Part shown: positions 1-7,943 of the stretch, piece by piece
How positions within the stretch are numbered: position 1 is the first letter of the stretch
Layout: each line of letters opens with the position of its first letter
Source of the DNA: Bacteroidales bacterium
GTDB taxonomy: Bacteria; Bacteroidota; Bacteroidia; Bacteroidales; M50B96
Assembly (NCBI GenBank): GCA_021740905.1
Contig: JAIOYV010000039.1
Span: forward strand, 1-60,800
Length of the DNA: 60,800 nt
Direction of reading: 5' to 3'
Notes under the pieces: model-generated
The model's database searches: none
What the model saw: only the letters and a program-made list of their open reading frames with translations
Told to the model about the DNA's origin: nothing
Made by a program: the position numbers and the translations under genes

Positions 1-88
1 GCCAGTGCACATCAATTTAACCTTGAAGGCCCTTCAAATAGATAATTTTTTTTAGTATAATTGTTAGTGAAATTAACCAGTGGTGTCG

Positions 89-132
89 TTGTACATTTTG
101 CCCCGGAATCATTGTACATTTTGTCCGGAATA
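89..132. repeat. Two-copy direct repeat, possible insertion-sequence end remnant
   Basis: The string TTGTACATTTTG followed by a C-rich CCGGAAT appears at 89-109 and again at 113-132. Multiple short terminal repeats with a TGT start are typical of IS21-type element ends, but no istA or istB coding sequence is present in the window, so this is at most a remnant. Confidence 0.35.
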
Positions 133-420
133 CTCATTTACCATTGGCAAGACCAAATTGCTTACAAACCAATTAGGTTATGTGCAATGCAACGAGCACC
201 TGCGATTTGAGTCTAATAAATGGTTTGAATGAGCTATGATAATCAGAATAATAAAGCTATATCTGCACAATAAACTTTATTGCTTTATTGTGCGTAAATA
301 ACTTTATTGCAAGGTGCCGTCGAACAATTGACTTTGTTTATGAACAAATCAAAAAATCATTCAAAATGTCAAATTGATGGGTTTTTGAGGAACCTTAAAA
401 TTAAAAATTTTGAGGTATTT

Positions 421-442
421 TGACTCCAAGTAAGGATCCGGG
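421..442 (+). repeat. Left 22-bp repeat bracketing the AbiE module
   Basis: TGACTCC-AAGTAAGGATCCGGG matches 2418-2439 at 18 of 22 positions, in the same orientation. The two copies lie just outside the toxin stop codon and just outside the antitoxin promoter and operator, so they enclose the complete module. Confidence 0.5.
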
Positions 443-454
443 CTATTCTGGTTC

Positions 455-1531
455 CTATATCAGTTCCAAACACTTATGCCAATAGTAAAACGCAGGCTTA
501 TTCGATTTTTTCAATTTGTTAAGATAATTGTATTCTGTGTGTTCAATCTGCATAGAATCTATGTCTATTCTATTGCTGTACAATATCATATCCGAAAACT
601 CCCTATGTTTCAGTTTCATGGCAAACCAAGCTGCTTTTGCTGAAGCTTCAATTGCTTCGTCTATACGGAAGTTACCGGAAATAATAAAGTTCTGGATGTT
701 ACGAAGACCTTCCGATATTTCTGTAAATTTTCTCTTGTCACCTGAATTTCTTTCTCTGAGTGCAATCAAAAGAGCCGTATTGAAAGTATCATCAAGAATA
801 CCAATATTATCATTTTTAAGGCCCCTGTACCTGATTTCTTTTTCTGCTGTTTTGTAAAAAGAATCAAATACTTGCTGAAAGTCAGTAACTTCATTGATTA
901 AGAATGATACATCAAACAATTGTTTAATGATTTCAATCTGCTTATTCCTATAATACAAAATTCCGGTTGTGTTCGGTGCAAAGGCGGTTAGTTTATCCCC
1001 CAATACTGAATGATTGCTCGGAATTTTGACTGTACTATAGGGTTCCGCTGTGTCTAGCCATTTCGTTTTGATCTCTATTTCTTTTATTTCTGGATAAACT
1101 GCCTCTTCATAAACAATATCCAGCAGCACATAATTGGCATTTACGTTCTTAGGATTAGTATTATATACTGAATTGTAGTACAGTTTATAGTGTGCTTTGG
1201 GCAAATCCTCTCTGTAGCTTCGCTTTTTATCCAGATCCCATTTATTGAAAATTGAATTATCACAAACCTGATCAAGTGATCCTTCAATATCTTCTCTGTT
1301 TTCAGTTGTTGAAATATCAATATCGATTGAAAACCTGTTGGCATTTTCAAACATCAAAATCAAAGAAGTTCCACCTTTAAAAACAAAATTGAGACCTGAC
1401 TTAGTAAGTTCCTCAAGCAGGGTCAGCGCATTGATCATCTTTTCAATAAGAGAAGGATCTGATTTATTATATCCCGCCTTGTCTCTAAAAGTATCAATCC
1501 ATTCTTTTGTATGACTGTTTTTCAGAATCAT
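455..1531 (-). CDS. AbiEii-type nucleotidyltransferase toxin
   Basis: This 358-residue protein fits the AbiEii/AbiGii toxin family of type IV toxin-antitoxin systems, which are cytosolic nucleotidyltransferases that block growth, in studied members by modifying tRNA. The nucleotidyltransferase signature is visible: GGTSL at residues 53-57, then RFSIDID with acidic metal ligands D70 and D72. A conserved-looking GDKLTAF motif follows with lysine 180. The length is normal for the family. The start codon overlaps the stop of the upstream antitoxin gene by an ATGA junction (1528-1531), so the two are translationally coupled. Such pairs give abortive phage defence or stabilise mobile DNA. The family call is firm; the cellular target is not known. 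Confidence 0.9.
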   Translation of the reverse strand: MILKNSHTKEWIDTFRDKAGYNKSDPSLIEKMINALTLLEELTKSGLNFVFKGGTSLILMFENANRFSIDIDISTTENREDIEGSLDQVCDNSIFNKWDLDKKRSYREDLPKAHYKLYYNSVYNTNPKNVNANYVLLDIVYEEAVYPEIKEIEIKTKWLDTAEPYSTVKIPSNHSVLGDKLTAFAPNTTGILYYRNKQIEIIKQLFDVSFLINEVTDFQQVFDSFYKTAEKEIRYRGLKNDNIGILDDTFNTALLIALRERNSGDKRKFTEISEGLRNIQNFIISGNFRIDEAIEASAKAAWFAMKLKHREFSDMILYSNRIDIDSMQIEHTEYNYLNKLKKSNKPAFYYWHKCLELI

Positions 1532-2238
1532 TTTCCGATAATTTTGTCTTGAATAAAGCTTTTTATCATTTCACGTTTACCTCTTCTTTCGGCATAAGCA
1601 TACATAGAGGTAAAATTTATGTTATATTGATCGATTGCATTCTCAAAAATGTAAATCATTTCCTGGCCCCCAAACATAAAAAACTGGTGCTGGTCGCAAA
1701 AAATATCGACCAACACTTTCTCTAATTCCGGCACAGCAATATTTCCGGCTTTTGTTAAAAGTGACCTGGAAACAAGCGATTTTATCAACACTACATCATC
1801 TTCACCTAGCACATACTCTTCCATGATTTTCAGTGAAGGACTATGAAAGACTTTAATGCCATTGTCTTTTAAATGATAAAATGCACTTTCGGTTACATCC
1901 TTATCAGTTTCGAGTACATAAAAAAATCTGAAAGGCTGATGAAGCATAAAATTGTGAAGTATCTTTGTGTCCCATATACAATAGTCTACATCATACCTTT
2001 GGCCAAAAAGTGTAACGATTTTTTTTGTCAATTTATCAGGCTCAAGCAAAAAACGGGGTTTTGATTCCAATGAATATATGCTTCTTCCTACCGGCATAAT
2101 GATGCCTTGTCCTTTAAGTTTATGAATTCTCCAACGCAAGGCATTGTCCGACAATTCCAGGCCAGCAGAAGAGTAAAACAAGGCTATTTCCTTTTTTGTG
2201 AAAACTTTCTTATTCCGAAAATGCTCAACAAACTCCAT
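1528..2238 (-). CDS. AbiEi-type antitoxin and autorepressor
   Basis: This is the partner of the toxin gene it overlaps by four bases. The N-terminal region (residues about 1-60 from the chosen start) has a winged-helix look, with FTKKEIALFYSSAGLELSD followed by a basic helix and a short wing ending in GRSIYSLE, as in AbiEi antitoxins. The remaining C-terminal domain is expected to neutralise the toxin. I chose ATG at 2238 (236 residues) because the in-frame TTG at 2283 lies inside the predicted -7 promoter box. AbiEi proteins repress their own promoter by binding inverted repeats, and such repeats are present at 2290-2375. Confidence 0.85.
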   Translation of the reverse strand: MEFVEHFRNKKVFTKKEIALFYSSAGLELSDNALRWRIHKLKGQGIIMPVGRSIYSLESKPRFLLEPDKLTKKIVTLFGQRYDVDYCIWDTKILHNFMLHQPFRFFYVLETDKDVTESAFYHLKDNGIKVFHSPSLKIMEEYVLGEDDVVLIKSLVSRSLLTKAGNIAVPELEKVLVDIFCDQHQFFMFGGQEMIYIFENAIDQYNINFTSMYAYAERRGKREMIKSFIQDKIIGK

Positions 2239-2280
2239 ATTTGCTTTTTTATCTTTCAATTTGAATGAAATAAAAATATT

Positions 2281-2312
2281 CAAAAATAACTAACATTTAC
2301 CAGTAATGCAAA
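2281..2312 (-). promoter_or_regulatory. Promoter of the AbiE operon
   Basis: Read on the minus strand, TTTG (2309-2312) is followed after 20 bases by TATTTTTG (2281-2288). This matches the Bacteroidota pattern TTTG-N19-21-TAnnTTTG. Transcription would start near 2274, leaving a leader of about 35 bases before the ATG at 2238. Confidence 0.65.
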
Positions 2313-2375
2313 ATTATTGGTATGTGTTAGCATTTAAACATTTACCACAAAACGGAGTTTATTGGTAATTGTTAG
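2290..2375. promoter_or_regulatory. Operator array for AbiEi autoregulation
   Basis: Four related 18-base half-sites form two back-to-back inverted repeats. The half-site reads CTAACA-WW-TACCARTAAW. Copies are at 2290-2307, 2313-2330 (inverted), 2335-2352 (weaker) and 2358-2375 (inverted). The first pair has 15 of 18 arm matches and a 5-base centre, and it covers the -33 box and spacer of the promoter. Binding of AbiEi here would block RNA polymerase. Site architecture is seen; binding is inferred from the family. Confidence 0.75.
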
Positions 2376-2417
2376 TACGTTGTAGAATATTCAAAGATGA
2401 CTAAATTTGAAGGGTTC

Positions 2418-2439
2418 TGACTCCTTGTGAGGACCCGGG
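2418..2439 (+). repeat. Right 22-bp repeat bracketing the AbiE module
   Basis: TGACTCC-TTGTGAGGACCCGGG is the partner of the repeat at 421-442. Similarity continues for a few bases downstream (a shared TTCTGGTT). The stretch between the antitoxin promoter and the heme O synthase gene otherwise shows nothing coding. Confidence 0.5.
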
Positions 2440-2596
2440 TTCATTTCTGGTTTGGACCCAAATTTTGTTTCACTTTCACTCCATCTGATACATTTTGACA
2501 AGTATATAAGATTTAATATCTGATAGATATAAAATATGCAGGACTCCCGGCAGCTCCACATTTACCTTACAATATTTTTGTGAGAAAGAGTCTTCC

Positions 2597-3466
2597 CTAT
2601 ATCACACTCTCGATCACCAAAAATATCATCACCAGCAAAAGGTAGATATTGATATTCATAAATGTGCTGCGCATGATGTTTCTCTGTGTTTGTTTGCTGA
2701 ATAGCATCAGGGAAGTGAATACCAAAAGCAGAGATACACCTACCAGAAAGATAACCAAAAATTTGTTTTGAATAATACCAAAGGCAGGGATCAGAAAGGC
2801 TGAAAAGACAGTGCCAATGACCCAAATAAAAATGATACGGCGCAATTGGTCATCATTAAAGGTGGAGGTGAGAGAGGCTAAACCTGCTTTTTCGTATTCC
2901 TTGCCAAACTTCAACACCAATAGAATAAAATGAGGTACTTGCCAGATAAAGAAGAAAAAGGCCACCATTATAATTTCAATGTCGAGATAGAAGCCACCTG
3001 CGGCAGTGTACCCGATGAGGGGAGGCAAAGCACCTATCAAGGCCCCAATGACTACTGCAAATCCTGTCTTACGTTTCAATGGAGTATAGATGGCATTGTA
3101 CCAAAACATGGTGAGCCATCCAAAAAACAAGGCTGTAAAGTTCGACCCAAAATAAATCATAGCCGATCCTGCTATACCAATTGCTATGATAAAAAACAGT
3201 GTCTCGTTTTTGCTGATTTTCCCGGAAGGGATGGGGCGATTTTTAGTCCGTTCCATGATTGCATCAAACTGGCTTTCCTGAAACTGGTTAAGTGCTGCAG
3301 ATGCAACTGCCAGAAAGAATACACCCAAGACGGGCAAAACAGCATACCAGTCGAGTGTATGTCTCCACATGATGTAGCCGGTGAGCGTGCTTAGTGTAAC
3401 AGCAACAGTAATGCGTACTTTGCCGAGGTCTAGGTATATCTTTAGCTTTTCGTTCATAGAGTTCAA
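2597..3466 (-). CDS. cyoE: Heme O synthase (protoheme IX farnesyltransferase)
   Basis: This 289-residue integral membrane prenyltransferase transfers a farnesyl group to heme b, making heme O, the precursor of the heme A used by the oxidase encoded upstream. The UbiA-family aspartate-rich motif is clear near residues 60-80: NQFQESQFDAIMERTKNRP. A run of hydrophobic helices fills the rest, and the length is normal. It is the last gene of the oxidase cassette, separated from subunit II by a 200-base repeat-rich gap. No heme A synthase gene is visible nearby, so that step must be encoded elsewhere. Confidence 0.93.
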   Translation of the reverse strand: MNSMNEKLKIYLDLGKVRITVAVTLSTLTGYIMWRHTLDWYAVLPVLGVFFLAVASAALNQFQESQFDAIMERTKNRPIPSGKISKNETLFFIIAIGIAGSAMIYFGSNFTALFFGWLTMFWYNAIYTPLKRKTGFAVVIGALIGALPPLIGYTAAGGFYLDIEIIMVAFFFFIWQVPHFILLVLKFGKEYEKAGLASLTSTFNDDQLRRIIFIWVIGTVFSAFLIPAFGIIQNKFLVIFLVGVSLLLVFTSLMLFSKQTQRNIMRSTFMNINIYLLLVMIFLVIESVI

Positions 3467-3486
3467 AGTTAAGAAAGTTCAAAAGA

Positions 3487-3665
3487 GTTCTGAGTTCAAA
3501 GTTAAAAAAGTTCTGAGTTCAAAGATCTGAGTTGAAAAAGTTTAAATATCATTTGTTATTGTGTGATCTTAATTCTGTTATGCTTTTCTGAAATCCGAAC
3601 CATCAAGCTCAGAACTTCTTAACTCAGAACTTGATTAACTCAGAACTCTTTCAACTCAGAACTTT
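3487..3665. repeat. Repeat array with direct and inverted copies in the cyoE-coxB gap
   Basis: GTTCTGAGTTCAAAG occurs at 3487-3501 and 3510-3524, with a degenerate third copy. The reverse motif CTCAGAACT begins at 3608, 3623, 3639 and 3654, a 15-16 base period. The two groups face each other and could fold into a long hairpin. Similar strings recur near 40090-40115, so this is a dispersed family. Confidence 0.6.
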
Positions 3666-3669
3666 CCAA

Positions 3670-4602
3670 CTACTCACCAAGCGATTTAATATAAAACACA
3701 ATCTTGTCCATATCTTCATCGCTGATCTGGCCATCGTAACCAGGCATCAGGCCTTTCATATAATCTTTTACAACATCGTCGTTGGGATGCTTGATCGAAT
3801 TGATTATGTATGCCTCATCAACTGTAACTGTGCGTTCTTCGTCTCCTGTAACAACAACCCTTTGGGTCCCAAAAATGCCTTTGAAACTAGGGCCGACTAG
3901 TTTAGTTCCATCGGTTGAATGACAGGCAATACATCCATTTGCCTTGATTGTATTGTAACCAGCCTCCACCGGATCGTCTGAAGGGTTAGCTAAAGCTTGT
4001 GCACCTTCGGCATACCAACTGTTGTATTCCTCTACAGGAATTACATCGCATTTGGTAATCATGTAAGCGTGACGTTGGCCGCAATATTCAGCACAAAATA
4101 TATCATACGAGCCTAGCTTCTGGGCTTCGAACCACATAAAATTATTTCTCCCTGGAACCACATCTTCCTTAATCCTAAAAGCTGGAATATATAATGCGTG
4201 GTTTACGTCCATCGAAACCAGGTTCAACTTGACGGCTTTATTGAGAGGAACAATCAATTTGTCGCTTTTAAGTCCATTGTCGTACTCAAAAGTCCAGCTC
4301 CACATCCGGCCAATGGCTTTTACTTCAATGGCATCATCGGGGACATTTCGCATAGGTTCGTAACCAACCCAACCATAGTAAAACATAATTAGCACAAGGA
4401 TAGTCGGGATTATTGTCCAGATTAATTCCAGCTTATTATTGCCCTCGATTTGGGTGGCAGTAGGGTTTTTCTTTTTGTTGTAACGAACCACAAAATAGAT
4501 CATCACGGCAGTTACCCCGATTAAAAGGATGAGGCTGATCCCAATGATGACATAGAACGCAAGATCGACTTGTTCTACAAAATTTGATGCGTTTGTATTC
4601 AT
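3670..4602 (-). CDS. coxB: Cytochrome c oxidase subunit II with fused cytochrome c domain
   Basis: This 310-residue protein receives electrons from cytochrome c and passes them to subunit I. Two transmembrane helices (about 13-40 and 60-80) precede a cupredoxin domain with all CuA ligands visible: H135, C170, E172, C174, H178 and M181 (motif CAEYCGQRHAYM). A cytochrome c domain follows, with heme-binding C224-IA-C227-H228 and a later LMPGYDG that supplies the methionine ligand. The fusion defines a caa3-type oxidase. It sits 12 bases after the subunit IV gene in the same operon. Confidence 0.95.
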   Translation of the reverse strand: MNTNASNFVEQVDLAFYVIIGISLILLIGVTAVMIYFVVRYNKKKNPTATQIEGNNKLELIWTIIPTILVLIMFYYGWVGYEPMRNVPDDAIEVKAIGRMWSWTFEYDNGLKSDKLIVPLNKAVKLNLVSMDVNHALYIPAFRIKEDVVPGRNNFMWFEAQKLGSYDIFCAEYCGQRHAYMITKCDVIPVEEYNSWYAEGAQALANPSDDPVEAGYNTIKANGCIACHSTDGTKLVGPSFKGIFGTQRVVVTGDEERTVTVDEAYIINSIKHPNDDVVKDYMKGLMPGYDGQISDEDMDKIVFYIKSLGE

Positions 4603-4614
4603 GTTTTGTCCCTC

Positions 4615-4896
4615 CTATCTGTATGAATAATCAATAAATAAAATGGCCAGCACGGCAATCAGCACAAAAAGGCAAAGAAAAACCATGGTCTTGAAAAAAC
4701 GGTTTTCAAATTTAAGGTGCATGAAAAAGTAACCCACCAAAATGGTTTTAAAAGTGGCTACTCCGAGGGCTATCAAAATAGTCAGGGTTTTAAAATCGAA
4801 CTGCGCAATTTCAACTGTAACAAAGGTAAGTATGAGCAAATCGACCCATATCAATATGTTTTTCTTATCGTCAACGATGTGTTTTTCTGTTTCCAT
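4615..4896 (-). CDS. Cytochrome c oxidase subunit IV-like small membrane protein
   Basis: This 93-residue protein has three hydrophobic segments and the motif KTILVGYFFMHLKFE, characteristic of the prokaryotic oxidase subunit IV family. It is thought to stabilise the oxidase complex in the inner membrane. Its place between subunit III and subunit II, with 21- and 12-base gaps, supports the call. Length is normal for the family. Confidence 0.85.
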   Translation of the reverse strand: METEKHIVDDKKNILIWVDLLILTFVTVEIAQFDFKTLTILIALGVATFKTILVGYFFMHLKFENRFFKTMVFLCLFVLIAVLAILFIDYSYR

Positions 4897-4917
4897 AATT
4901 TGTTGTTTTGATGCTTA

Positions 4918-5541
4918 TCAGATAATAAGATAAAATAAAGGGAATAGGTAAATCCAGATCACATCGACCAGGTGCCAATACAATCCGGCATTTTCGTGGA
5001 GGGTATAGCTTTCGCTTGTGACCTCCCCTTTGTTGATATAATATAGGATAAACCCAATGAAAATCCCACCGGCGATAATATGCAAGCCATGCAATCCTGT
5101 CATGAAAAAATACAAAACAAAAAAGAGCGATTCGCCATGTGTAAGATGTTTGAACTCTTCCATTCCTGGAAATAAACCATGATGTATTTTCCCTCCCCAC
5201 TCGAAATATTTATTTACGAGGAAGGCCAGGGCAAAGGCCAGGGTAAGATAAAGTAATATCTTCGCCTTTTTGGTGTTTCCGCTTTGGATAGCACTAATGG
5301 ATAGAGCTACTGTTAAACTACTTGTAAGGAGGATTACTGTATTTATTGCTCCAATTACCCAATCGAGGTGTTGAGATCCGGTGTGAAAATCTTCAGGATT
5401 TATAAATCGATAGGCTGCGTAAACGATGAACAGGCCACCAAAAAGCAGCACTTCGGTAAATAGGAATAGCCACATCCCCATTCGTTTCCCTTCGTCATCG
5501 CGGTGGGCCACATGCCCTGTTGCGTGTACTGTTGCTTCCAT
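4918..5541 (-). CDS. coxC: Cytochrome c oxidase subunit III
   Basis: This 207-residue subunit has five predicted membrane helices, like short bacterial subunit III proteins. The opening MWLFLFTEVLLFGGLFIVY and the later TGLHGLHIIAGGIF are recognisable family segments. It supports proton uptake and long-term stability of subunit I. It starts 3 bases after the subunit I stop codon, so the two are almost certainly co-translated. Confidence 0.92.
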   Translation of the reverse strand: MEATVHATGHVAHRDDEGKRMGMWLFLFTEVLLFGGLFIVYAAYRFINPEDFHTGSQHLDWVIGAINTVILLTSSLTVALSISAIQSGNTKKAKILLYLTLAFALAFLVNKYFEWGGKIHHGLFPGMEEFKHLTHGESLFFVLYFFMTGLHGLHIIAGGIFIGFILYYINKGEVTSESYTLHENAGLYWHLVDVIWIYLFPLFYLII

Positions 5542-5544
5542 GTG

Positions 5545-7173
5545 CTATTTGTTTAAGATTGAATAATCATAAGGACCGTGGGTCACTGTGGGTGGCTTAT
5601 CGAAATTTAACAAAGGTGGCGGCGATTTGGTCTCCCATTCCAGGGTGATCCCACCCCACACATTTCCTGTAGCAGGTTCGCCCTTGCGATACGCTTTAAC
5701 AAGATTTGCAATGATGATGATCAAACCAATGGCAACTACCCAGGATCCCATTGTAGATACCTTGTGCCAGGTCGAATATTCGGGCAAATAATCATAATAC
5801 CTACGTGGCATACCCTGTATACCCAAAATAAACATGGGGAAATAAAGAATGTTAAAGCCTGTGAAAAGAACACCAAAACCAATATTGGCCACTTTCTTAT
5901 TGTACATTCTGCCGAACATTTTTGGATACCAATAATGCAATGCCCCGATAAATGCAAATCCGGTGCCTCCAAACATCACATAATGGAAGTGGGCAACCAC
6001 AAAATAAGTGTCGTGTACGTGAACATCGGCAGATAATGCTCCTACAACCAATCCAGTAAAACCACCTATCATAAATAAAAAGATGAAGGCCATACAGTAA
6101 AGAAGTGGTGTTTGCAGATCGATAGAACCTTTAAACATGGTTGCTACCCAGTTAAAAACTTTTACCCCACTCGGGATGGCTACGAGGAATGTAAGTATGG
6201 AGAATACAACCCTTGCCTGGCCACTCATTCCAGATGTAAACATGTGATGACCCCATACAAAATAGCCAACAAAAGCAATAGCCAGCGAGGAATACACAAT
6301 GGCCTTATATCCGAAAATTGATTTCTTGACAAATACCGGGATCATTTCTGAGATTAGCCCCATAGCTGGCAAAATCATAATATATACCGCCGGATGTGAA
6401 TAAATCCAGAACAAATGCTGGTACAATACCGGATCGCCCCCTATGGAAGGATCGAAAAATCCAACACCAAGTACACGCTCAGCAACCACCATCAAAAGGG
6501 TTATCCCGATTATCGGAGTAGCCAAAACCTGTACCCACGAAGTAGCATACAAAGCCCAGGGGAACAAAGGCATTTTCATCCAATCCATGCCCGGTGCCCT
6601 CATTCTGTGCATGGTAACAATAAAGTTGAGACCGGTCAATATCGAAGAAAATCCGAGCACAAAAGCGGCCATTACAGCCATAATTACATTGGTGCCGGTT
6701 TTTACACTATAAGGGGCATAAAATGTCCAGCCGGTATCGGGAGGCCCATCGCCAAGTATGAGTGTGCTTAAAGCCATGATACCGCCAATCACATACAAAT
6801 ACCACGATAGCAGGTTTAGCTTTGGGAAAGCCACATCGTCGGCACCAATCAATATAGGCAAAAAGAAATTGCCAAATATGGCTGGTACTGCCGGTATTAT
6901 AAATAGGAAGACCATGATAACCCCATGAAGAGTAAACAAGCTGTTATATGTTTGTGGCTTCATGATGGTTTCGCCAGGCGTAATCATCTCAAATTTCATT
7001 AACAATCCCAATACTACTCCCATAAGGAAAAACCCAACCACTCCATAAAAATAAAGCAGGGCAATCCGTTTGTGATCGTGAGTGAAAATCCAGGATTTTA
7101 ACCCGTGGCTTTCCTCAAAGAAATTGACATACCCTTTGGGTGTAATTTCTGTTGCCATTTTTTCTGATTCCAT
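5545..7173 (-). CDS. coxA: Cytochrome c oxidase subunit I, A2 (YSHPxVY) type
   Basis: This 542-residue catalytic subunit carries the heme a and heme a3-CuB centre that reduces oxygen. Twelve hydrophobic helices are evident. H83 in TLHGVIM is a low-spin heme ligand, WGHHMF supplies CuB histidines, and HFHYVMFGG supplies the high-spin heme ligands. The segment at 258-264 reads YSHPAVY. The D-channel glutamate of A1 oxidases is therefore absent and replaced by the tyrosine-serine pair of the A2 subgroup, as in caa3 oxidases of Thermus and Rhodothermus. The gene begins 5 bases after the SCO gene stop. Confidence 0.96.
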   Translation of the reverse strand: MESEKMATEITPKGYVNFFEESHGLKSWIFTHDHKRIALLYFYGVVGFFLMGVVLGLLMKFEMITPGETIMKPQTYNSLFTLHGVIMVFLFIIPAVPAIFGNFFLPILIGADDVAFPKLNLLSWYLYVIGGIMALSTLILGDGPPDTGWTFYAPYSVKTGTNVIMAVMAAFVLGFSSILTGLNFIVTMHRMRAPGMDWMKMPLFPWALYATSWVQVLATPIIGITLLMVVAERVLGVGFFDPSIGGDPVLYQHLFWIYSHPAVYIMILPAMGLISEMIPVFVKKSIFGYKAIVYSSLAIAFVGYFVWGHHMFTSGMSGQARVVFSILTFLVAIPSGVKVFNWVATMFKGSIDLQTPLLYCMAFIFLFMIGGFTGLVVGALSADVHVHDTYFVVAHFHYVMFGGTGFAFIGALHYWYPKMFGRMYNKKVANIGFGVLFTGFNILYFPMFILGIQGMPRRYYDYLPEYSTWHKVSTMGSWVVAIGLIIIIANLVKAYRKGEPATGNVWGGITLEWETKSPPPLLNFDKPPTVTHGPYDYSILNK

Positions 7174-7178
7174 AAATA

Positions 7179-7943
7179 TTATGCTGATTTTTTATTTTTT
7201 TTCTTTGAGAAAGCAAGGACCAAGAATAGCGATAATGCAAAAAACATGACCACGCTTCCACCTACTTTCGTAATATTGAAGACATATTTTTTTCCCTCGG
7301 CATCGTAGCTAAAACAATACTTTAGCATTTTGTTGATGGTAGGGCCGGAACGTCCGGCAGCTGCCTCGACCACTGCCATTTTTAAGTCGAAAGGCAGAAA
7401 ATAGGTTCCATAAAGGTAGCGCGAAATTTTCATTTCAGGGCTTACCACCATTATGCTTGCCGCATGGATATAATCTTTCCCTTCTTTCTTGAAACCATAT
7501 CCAAGCGACTGGACCAGTTTCATGATATTGGTACTGTCGCCAACCATCCATTTCCAGCTTTCAAGGTCTACTTCCCTATCGATCTGTTTCACATAATTCT
7601 TCTTCTTGTCGCGAGCCAACTCCCAACCTTCGTCCCAATTGAAACTAATGGTGAGCACCTGGTAATCTTTGCCCAATTCAATGTCAGTCCGGTCAATTAC
7701 TTCAGCTACACCATCGAGTAATGGGCTGCAAATCCCCGGGCAATTGAAGTAGACCAAGGAAATGACCGTGGGTTTGTCGATAATATCGTCCAGGTAAACC
7801 GTTTCGCCCTTGTCGTTGGTAAATTGTAAACCAGATTCAACGGCTTGATCCAGTTTCTCGTAAATCCCTATCTCCTCTTCAGCATAAAGCTGAGAAATTG
7901 ACAGTAAAATCCCCGTAATTACTAGTAGTATTCCTTTTTTCAT
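7179..7943 (-). CDS. SCO1/SenC-type copper chaperone for oxidase assembly
   Basis: This 254-residue exported, membrane-anchored thioredoxin-fold protein delivers copper to the CuA site of subunit II. A signal peptide spans about residues 1-21. The copper-binding C68-PGI-C72 motif and the partner histidine H160 are both present. A hydrophobic helix lies near the C-terminus (about 230-248), followed by a lysine-rich end. It is the first gene of the oxidase cassette as far as the window shows. No clear promoter was found upstream. Confidence 0.9.
   Translation of the reverse strand: MKKGILLVITGILLSISQLYAEEEIGIYEKLDQAVESGLQFTNDKGETVYLDDIIDKPTVISLVYFNCPGICSPLLDGVAEVIDRTDIELGKDYQVLTISFNWDEGWELARDKKKNYVKQIDREVDLESWKWMVGDSTNIMKLVQSLGYGFKKEGKDYIHAASIMVVSPEMKISRYLYGTYFLPFDLKMAVVEAAAGRSGPTINKMLKYCFSYDAEGKKYVFNITKVGGSVVMFFALSLFLVLAFSKKKNKKSA

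Larger units (their letters stand above)
1..454. other. Gene-free left edge of window
   Basis: No convincing coding sequence is visible on either strand here. The stretch is AT-rich and holds a short two-copy repeat (89-132) and, at its right end, one of the two repeats that bracket the AbiE module (421-442). It lies downstream of the AbiE toxin gene, which is read leftward. A decayed mobile-element end is possible but cannot be shown from the sequence alone. Confidence 0.5.

Noticed and set aside
2239-2283. TTG start for the AbiEi antitoxin
   Set aside because: The codon lies inside a well-placed -7 box, so it should not be in the transcript.
3487-3665. CRISPR-like array
   Set aside because: The period is only 15-16 bases with no spacers, and no cas genes are nearby.
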